Source: Eretmocerus hayati
Taxonomy: Eukaryota > Arthropoda > Insecta > Hymenoptera > Aphelinidae
Length of the DNA: 64,000 nt
Assembly: GCA_029851415.1 (NCBI GenBank)
Contig: CM056744.1
Coordinates: 119,506,838-119,570,837 of the forward strand
Reading direction: 5' to 3'
Of the stretch, positions 58,630 through 64,000 are shown one piece after another (position 1 is the stretch's first letter; the number at the start of each line of letters is the position of its first letter). Under the pieces are notes generated by a model. That model searched no databases and was not told the origin of the DNA. It saw only the letters and a list, made by a program, of their open reading frames with translations. The translations under genes were made by a program, and so were the position numbers.

Positions 58630-60318
58630 ATGAATCTGTGTACATCTTGTCTTGTCATTCTTCTTATATCAAAAATAGGTAAGTGCATTGACCCTTGACG
58701 AGGATGGATACAATCAAGTCTCACAAGTAATTAAATTAAATATCTACAGTTGACAGTTTGGAGCCAGAAGGCATTCAAGGAGGCTACGATGCCCAACCGG
58801 GAATGTTTACCTATCACGTGATTGTCGAAATGTACAATGAATTTTTATGCGGAGGCGCAGTGATCGATGACAGGCATGTAGTGACTGCAGCTCATTGCGT
58901 GGCTGACCGAACTGGCTCATTCTACTACTCGCCTATGAAAATCATTGGCGGCATTCACGACAAATCCGTTGGTTCTTTCACAAAATTTTCCGCTGATGTC
59001 TTGCGAGCTTACATACCCAAATCTTTTCTCACGAGAAAGAGCGAATTTCGTTATGTTGGCGATATCGCAGTTCTCAAGGTAATTTCTATTCTTATCATTA
59101 GTGTACACTGCTCATTATCACCTCATTGATCAATTTTGCGATAGCTCGAAGCCCAAATTTGCGAATAATGATTTTGAGATATTGTTTTTGCAGCTGGTAC
59201 AGAGTCTGAACAGTTCTGTTAATCCATTTTTGGTGCCACTAAAGTTGCCCAGCATACGCAGGCAGTTCGTCAACGAATTTGTCACGGTTACTGGTTTTGG
59301 ATGGAACAAAGTTCAAGTCTCATTCGATTTACATGGTCGGGGTTTAGTTGAATCTGGAGTATCATATGGGCGAATGCGTTTTGCCACAGCAACGGTTCTC
59401 AGTCGAGTTGAGTGTCAAGGTTTGATACCGAGTATACCAATTTCGTCGTCCATGCTATGCGCCAAGATCACTCAGAGAGGTCCGTACTTTCCTCAAGGTA
59501 TTTGCACGGTAAGCCAACCAATGTTAGACATTTTCCATGAGGGTTATATTTCAAGAATTCACGGGAAATTGGTGATTATCTGATTTTAACTACGTTTCTA
59601 CTTTCAAAGTTGACTGAAACGGGGCCGATATCGGGATTCATCAGTTTGAACGTTGTTTTTTTGAACTTATGTGAATATGAATAGTTCTAATAGCCTAGTA
59701 TCATTCGAAAGTAAGTCAGCACGGACATCTGACGCAATTAGTCATTCTCCAGTATTTCATACTGTACACGTTAAACAACGATAGATTGACGAAGGAGTCC
59801 TTACTTTTTTATTGATTCTCATATCGAAAAGATGATGATCTTTTAAAGATCTATCGATGAAAGCCTAGATATAGCCTAGATAGACTCATGAATGAGGTTG
59901 AATAGGCTAAAAATAGTCATCACTATTAAAGCCCTCTAACAAAGTCATAGTTCACTATGCTAACCTATTTCTATTGATTCCCACTACAGATTTATTTGTA
60001 TTGCCCACTAAGATGATGAAGTAGGCCTGCATTGATGGGCGGTATTTTGGAGGTAATCATTTTGATAAGTGAAACTTGGTTGGAACTTTCCAGGGTGACA
60101 GCGGAGGACCGTTAGTGTACAACAACAGAATTCTTGTTGGAATTGTCAGCAAAGGCCCTGTAGGATGTGACGAAACCTTTACTGCTGGAATATACACCAG
60201 AGTGTCGTCTTACTTGGATTTTATACAGAAAGTCATCAAAGATATTCCAAGTTCTGAACATTTATATATGGACCTGGTTGAGTACACGACCGATTCGTGG
60301 CATACTCCACAAAGATAG
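58630..60318 (+). CDS. Secreted S1 (chymotrypsin-like) serine protease 3
   Basis: Exons 58630-58678, 58750-59078, 59194-59508 and 60094-60318 (stop TAG), phases 1, 0, 0; 305 aa. The shortest introns of the three paralogues. Short signal peptide (NLCTSCLVILLIS). Triad His65, Asp121, Ser234. The mature start is IQGG after PEG, without a basic residue. Gly at 189 and Ile at 190; Trp215 is replaced by Lys (GIVSKG). Exon 3 has the inserted loop typical of this trio, ending LRFA-like (MRFATATV). A tail of about 30 residues follows the last helix, as in protease 2. Same family, orientation and exon plan as its two neighbours. Confidence 0.93.
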
Positions 60319-62859
60319 GTCTTTTTTACACGCAGAAGAGGTAATAATTTTCATGAATATGCTTGCATATATTTTGATTTACACGACAATGATCGAGGGA
60401 ATATTCTATGATCACCCTCCAAAGTTTCAGACTGGTTCAAGTCAACTCATTCGAGCAGAGCCAAAAAAGTGCTCACCGAATCATCATCAAATGTGATGAA
60501 GAAGCTTACATTCTTGGTGTAATCGTCAATATCGCGAGATGTGCAAGGGAGTTACAGAAAAATACTCAAGCATGCATTAATTCGGAGGTATGCTGAAGTA
60601 TATGTGTAATCCCACAAGAAAGAGAACCTAGTTTGTTTCTTCAAAGATTCACGATTGACTCAGTGCAGTTAGGTATTTTTCGGACCAAAATTTTCGAATC
60701 TGACAGCAAAAAGCTCGGCTAAGGTACTCTGATCAGTTCAGCGGTCGAATCAAGATTCTGCTCAACGAATCAAAATTCTGTTAAAAAATTGGAACAATTT
60801 ATAGCAGAACCTACCATTGACTTTTTAATTTTACAAATGACTTCTAGTGCTACGTTCAATATGATGTACGATCCATTCCAGAATTAGTCTGTCAACTGTA
60901 TCTTTGGCTTCAATAGCCATATCTTGTTTGTGAAGCTAATGTATGTACATGTAAGCCCACCAACTAATTTCACAGAAAAACTGGCATGCAGTGGTCACTT
61001 CGTCCTCTGGTCTCAGCCTTCGAATTTATTTCATATCTTCATCCTTTACTATTTTGAAAAAGGAAATTGATCAAGGAATTAACCTATACAACGAAAAATT
61101 GGTGAATATTGAGTTAAGACATGACTGGACGACCCAATCTCAATCATACCACCTCTTGCTAGTTGGCAAATCCATTCCATGATTCGGAGATTCCTCTTTG
61201 AAATGAATATGCATCAGCTTGTCTCAAGATTATACCCAACAGTATTGCTGATTCAAGATTTTTTCACAGTACGTGGAAAGAGATCAGGGATCTTGAGAAA
61301 TTTCTGTGCATATGTCTTTATCCTTGTATTCAGAATGGTTCGATTGGCTGAAATGGAAAATGAAGAGAGCAGAATGAGAAGAGGCCGAACGCGATTCGCA
61401 TCGACGTTGGGTAGACACTTCACGACTTATACAAAAATACTGGATTTTCAATCGGTTTCTAAGATTAACACGTTCTCGGGCTATTACTGAAGGATCTGCA
61501 AAAATGAAAATTCATCCAGTTGAGAATGACGATCTTTTTCAAAATCGAAGCGACGGGGCATAGGTCTTCATTTTACATCTATATTGCTGTGGGTCTGACA
61601 TAGTTTGCGAGATAATATTAAAAAAAATGAAAAATGCAGCATGGGATTGATTCATCGCTCATCAATTCATCTTTACAAATCACCAATGACTATAGACCTG
61701 AGAAGTTTTTGGCTCGTCAAATACCGCCAGGTTCAAAACAGTGAATCCGATATATCCCACTGTATCATCAGAGATCCTCCTTTGTTTCCATATGAATTCT
61801 AATGTTTTAGGTTTCGAAGCCCGATGGATTGATTATAAGATAGATGAATGTCTTAGGAACAATTCTGTCCTAGATTTTCTAATCTTCAATGGGAGAATAA
61901 TTTATCTATCTCGATGTGCGATGAGACATTGGATGCGTATTAGGAAGTTTATTCTGAAACATATTTGAGTACTTCCGTGGAAACTTTGAAATAATGTGTG
62001 CCTGCTCCTACAAACCCGTAAAACGCTTGTGAAAAATTCGTACCGGTCATATTCGACATATTTTTGGTGCTCTTTTCGGCGCATATACTTTGGAGATCCA
62101 GGGTCACCAAAAAAAATTATCATCGAAAAAGAGGTCACAATGTCAGTTCCGTGCGCTGTGGTTTTTCACTTTTTCGACCTTTGAGAGTGTGAAGGGTCGC
62201 GGTGGGGCTCGTTTGACATTCGGGTGGGCAGATACATCAAATATAACGCTATCAAGCATCAAGTGCCACTGCTATAAGAGCCCAGAGACCCCTTATTGTG
62301 TGCATGATGGGAACGTACATTTTGTGGCGCAATTTTAGTCAAAATTCTACTCTCTCAGTTTCCCTCAACGAATGTGAATTTTCTTCATTCCAGGCCTTTC
62401 CGCGCCAATTTATTCTCAAAGGAAATCGTCAGGCGCCACATCTCCAGGCCTCAAAATTTCGGAAAAATTTGATTTTCACACTTCGGGGAGTACTTTTCCG
62501 CGAAAGTCTACTTTTGCTAAATTTTTTGATCAGTTCCGTGTGGCACTAGTGCGACCCTCAAACGCGAAATTCCGGAGGCCCTAATCAGTTTTTTTCAATG
62601 TACCTGATGACCAAATGAAAACAGAATCGTTTGGCCGTAAGAACAATTTTAGTGTAAAATGTCGGGTTTCTATGTGCAGCCCAAAATTACAGGTTCCGTG
62701 TAACACCGCTGTGTTATGCGTGTTTATCCTTTCGGTAGCAATGAGTCGAAATTTTCGAGTCCGCGCGCGAGTTGAATTATACATTATATGATTGAAAATA
62801 CGCTGCTAAAAGTGATTAGCAGAATGCTTTCTCACGGCGTTATATGATGATAATTTTAA
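60319..62859. other. Region downstream of the protease cluster
   Basis: Only short ORFs; none shows a protease, Kazal or transposon motif. Confidence 0.4.
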
Positions 62860-63768
62860 CGAAAAAGAAAGTACCTTATATTTTGAGTTTTTCTTTTAAG
62901 GAAGCATTTCAGAGAGATTTGGGTCATCTAAAAAAAAGGTTTTTTCAACAATATCTATTGTTCGATTGAGAGAAAATCTTGATATAGTCGGTTTAAAGAT
63001 GATTAAACTGGAGTCCTTTGTGAAAATTTCCTTCCCCCGAAAGAATCTTCATTTGAATAATGTTTTACGGATTTTATGAAGATTTCGTATCAGCCAATCG
63101 ATTCAGAATGGCGCATAAGTAAGTCTTTAGGTCATTAGAATTGAGATAAATGAGTCGTAAAGAATGATACGAGGAAAAAATGAATATTAATCCTAATTTT
63201 CTACTATTTTTTGAGTTATTCTTTTGAGGAAGCTTCTTATAGAGATTCAGGCCATCTAGGCTGAGGTTTATTTAACAATATCCATCGTTTGGTTGAGATG
63301 GAATTACGATGCAGTGAGTTTAAAAAGGGTTTAAATGAAATTTTTGGTGAAAATTCTGATTTTTTCGGAAATTTGAGATTTGTGAAGACTCAATAAAATG
63401 TCGGTATTAACCAATCGATAGATAATGCAGAAAAAACCATAGTTTAGGTCATTGAAATTGAGATAAATGAGTCATAAAAAAAGGTACGAGGAAAAAATGA
63501 ATATTAATCCTAATTTTCTACTATTTTTTGAGTTATTCTTTTGAGGAAGCTTCTTATAGAGATTCAGGCCATCTAGGCTGAGGTTTATTTAACAATATGA
63601 ATCGTTTGGTTGAGACGGAATTACGATGCAGTGGGTTTGAAAACGGTTAAAATGAAGTTTTTGGTGAAAATTTTGATTTCTTCGGAAATTTGAGATTTGT
63701 GAAGACTCAATAAAATTTCGGTATTAACCAATCGATAGATAATGCAGACAAAACCATAGTTTAGGTGA
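62860..63768. repeat. Tandem repeat, unit about 315 bp, three copies
   Basis: Copies at about 62860-63138 (diverged), 63139-63453 and 63454-63768. The last two are nearly identical, with shared blocks such as TTGAGGAAGCTTCTTATAGA and GATTCAGGCCATCTAGGCTG. Non-coding. Unit length and order are those of a small satellite. Confidence 0.85.
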
Positions 63769-63956
63769 CTCAATTCGTGGTGAGACCGTGTGAGAAAAAG
63801 ATATTTATGTATTAAGAGTCGAAATTTGAGCTGTTTTGCGCTAAAAACCCCATGGATCAAATTTGACTGGGAGCTGAAAGCTGCCAAATCACTGGGCTCT
63901 CAGAAATTGGATTCTGTACAACTTGTAGAAAGCCAAAATTTGATATAGTGAACACT

Positions 63957-64000
63957 AAAAGAGAAAGCGTGTCCGATAGAAAACAACACACACACACACA
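63957..64000 (+). repeat. Start of a dispersed repeat ending in (CA)n
   Basis: GAGAAAGCGTGTC followed by an A-rich stretch and (AC)n, matching 28893-28935 (GAGAAAGCGTGTCGG then AACAACATACACAC). Cut by the window end. Confidence 0.5.

Noticed and set aside
1..64000. tRNA or rRNA genes
   Set aside because: No segment showed recognisable tRNA box A/B order with a foldable cloverleaf, nor rRNA-like conserved blocks. A covariance-model scan (tRNAscan-SE, Infernal) would settle it.

Overview
The window looks like insect nuclear DNA. It is AT-rich, the genes are split by short GT-AG introns, signal-peptide exons are separate, and most of the rest is made of inverted-repeat DNA elements. Three families of secreted proteins dominate: Kazal-type protease inhibitors, a DNA/RNA non-specific endonuclease and chymotrypsin-like serine proteases. 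A broken lipase relic may add a fourth. All of these families are known in parasitoid wasp venom, so a hymenopteran parasitoid is my best guess. That is inference; no gene here fixes the species.

Layout. 1-1230: 3' part of a three-domain Kazal inhibitor gene (+). 5660-9816: non-specific endonuclease gene (+) with two possible first exons and a repeat-filled second intron. 9817-13500: no convincing gene, two repeats. 13515-16322: one-domain Kazal gene (-) with duplicated last exons, a possible alternative second exon and a nested transposon in its intron. 17270-19753: decayed lipase-like gene (+). 20226-21218: one-domain Kazal gene (-) with a GC-AG intron. 22500-29400: repeats, including a palindromic minisatellite and a GGCTGN array. 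29147-29600: orphan signal exon and TATA box (-) resembling the start of the 20.5-kb Kazal gene. 30300-48320: mostly elements, including a 5'-truncated LINE (35165-36340) and a transposon stack four levels deep (40168-43229). 49104-60318: three tandem S1 proteases (+) with the same four-exon layout. 62860-63770: three tandem copies of a roughly 315-bp unit.

How the genes may work together. The inhibitors, proteases and nuclease all carry signal peptides and look built for secretion. They could form a locus of secreted effectors (venom, saliva or gut), with inhibitors and proteases expanded by local duplication. The Kazal genes share an unusual design. One exon holds the second half of the signal peptide and five cysteines, and a tiny following exon supplies the sixth. 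All introns between these exons are phase 1, so the units can be joined, as in the three-domain gene, or offered as alternatives.

All exon borders were read by eye from splice signals, phase and family alignment. None is supported by transcript data.
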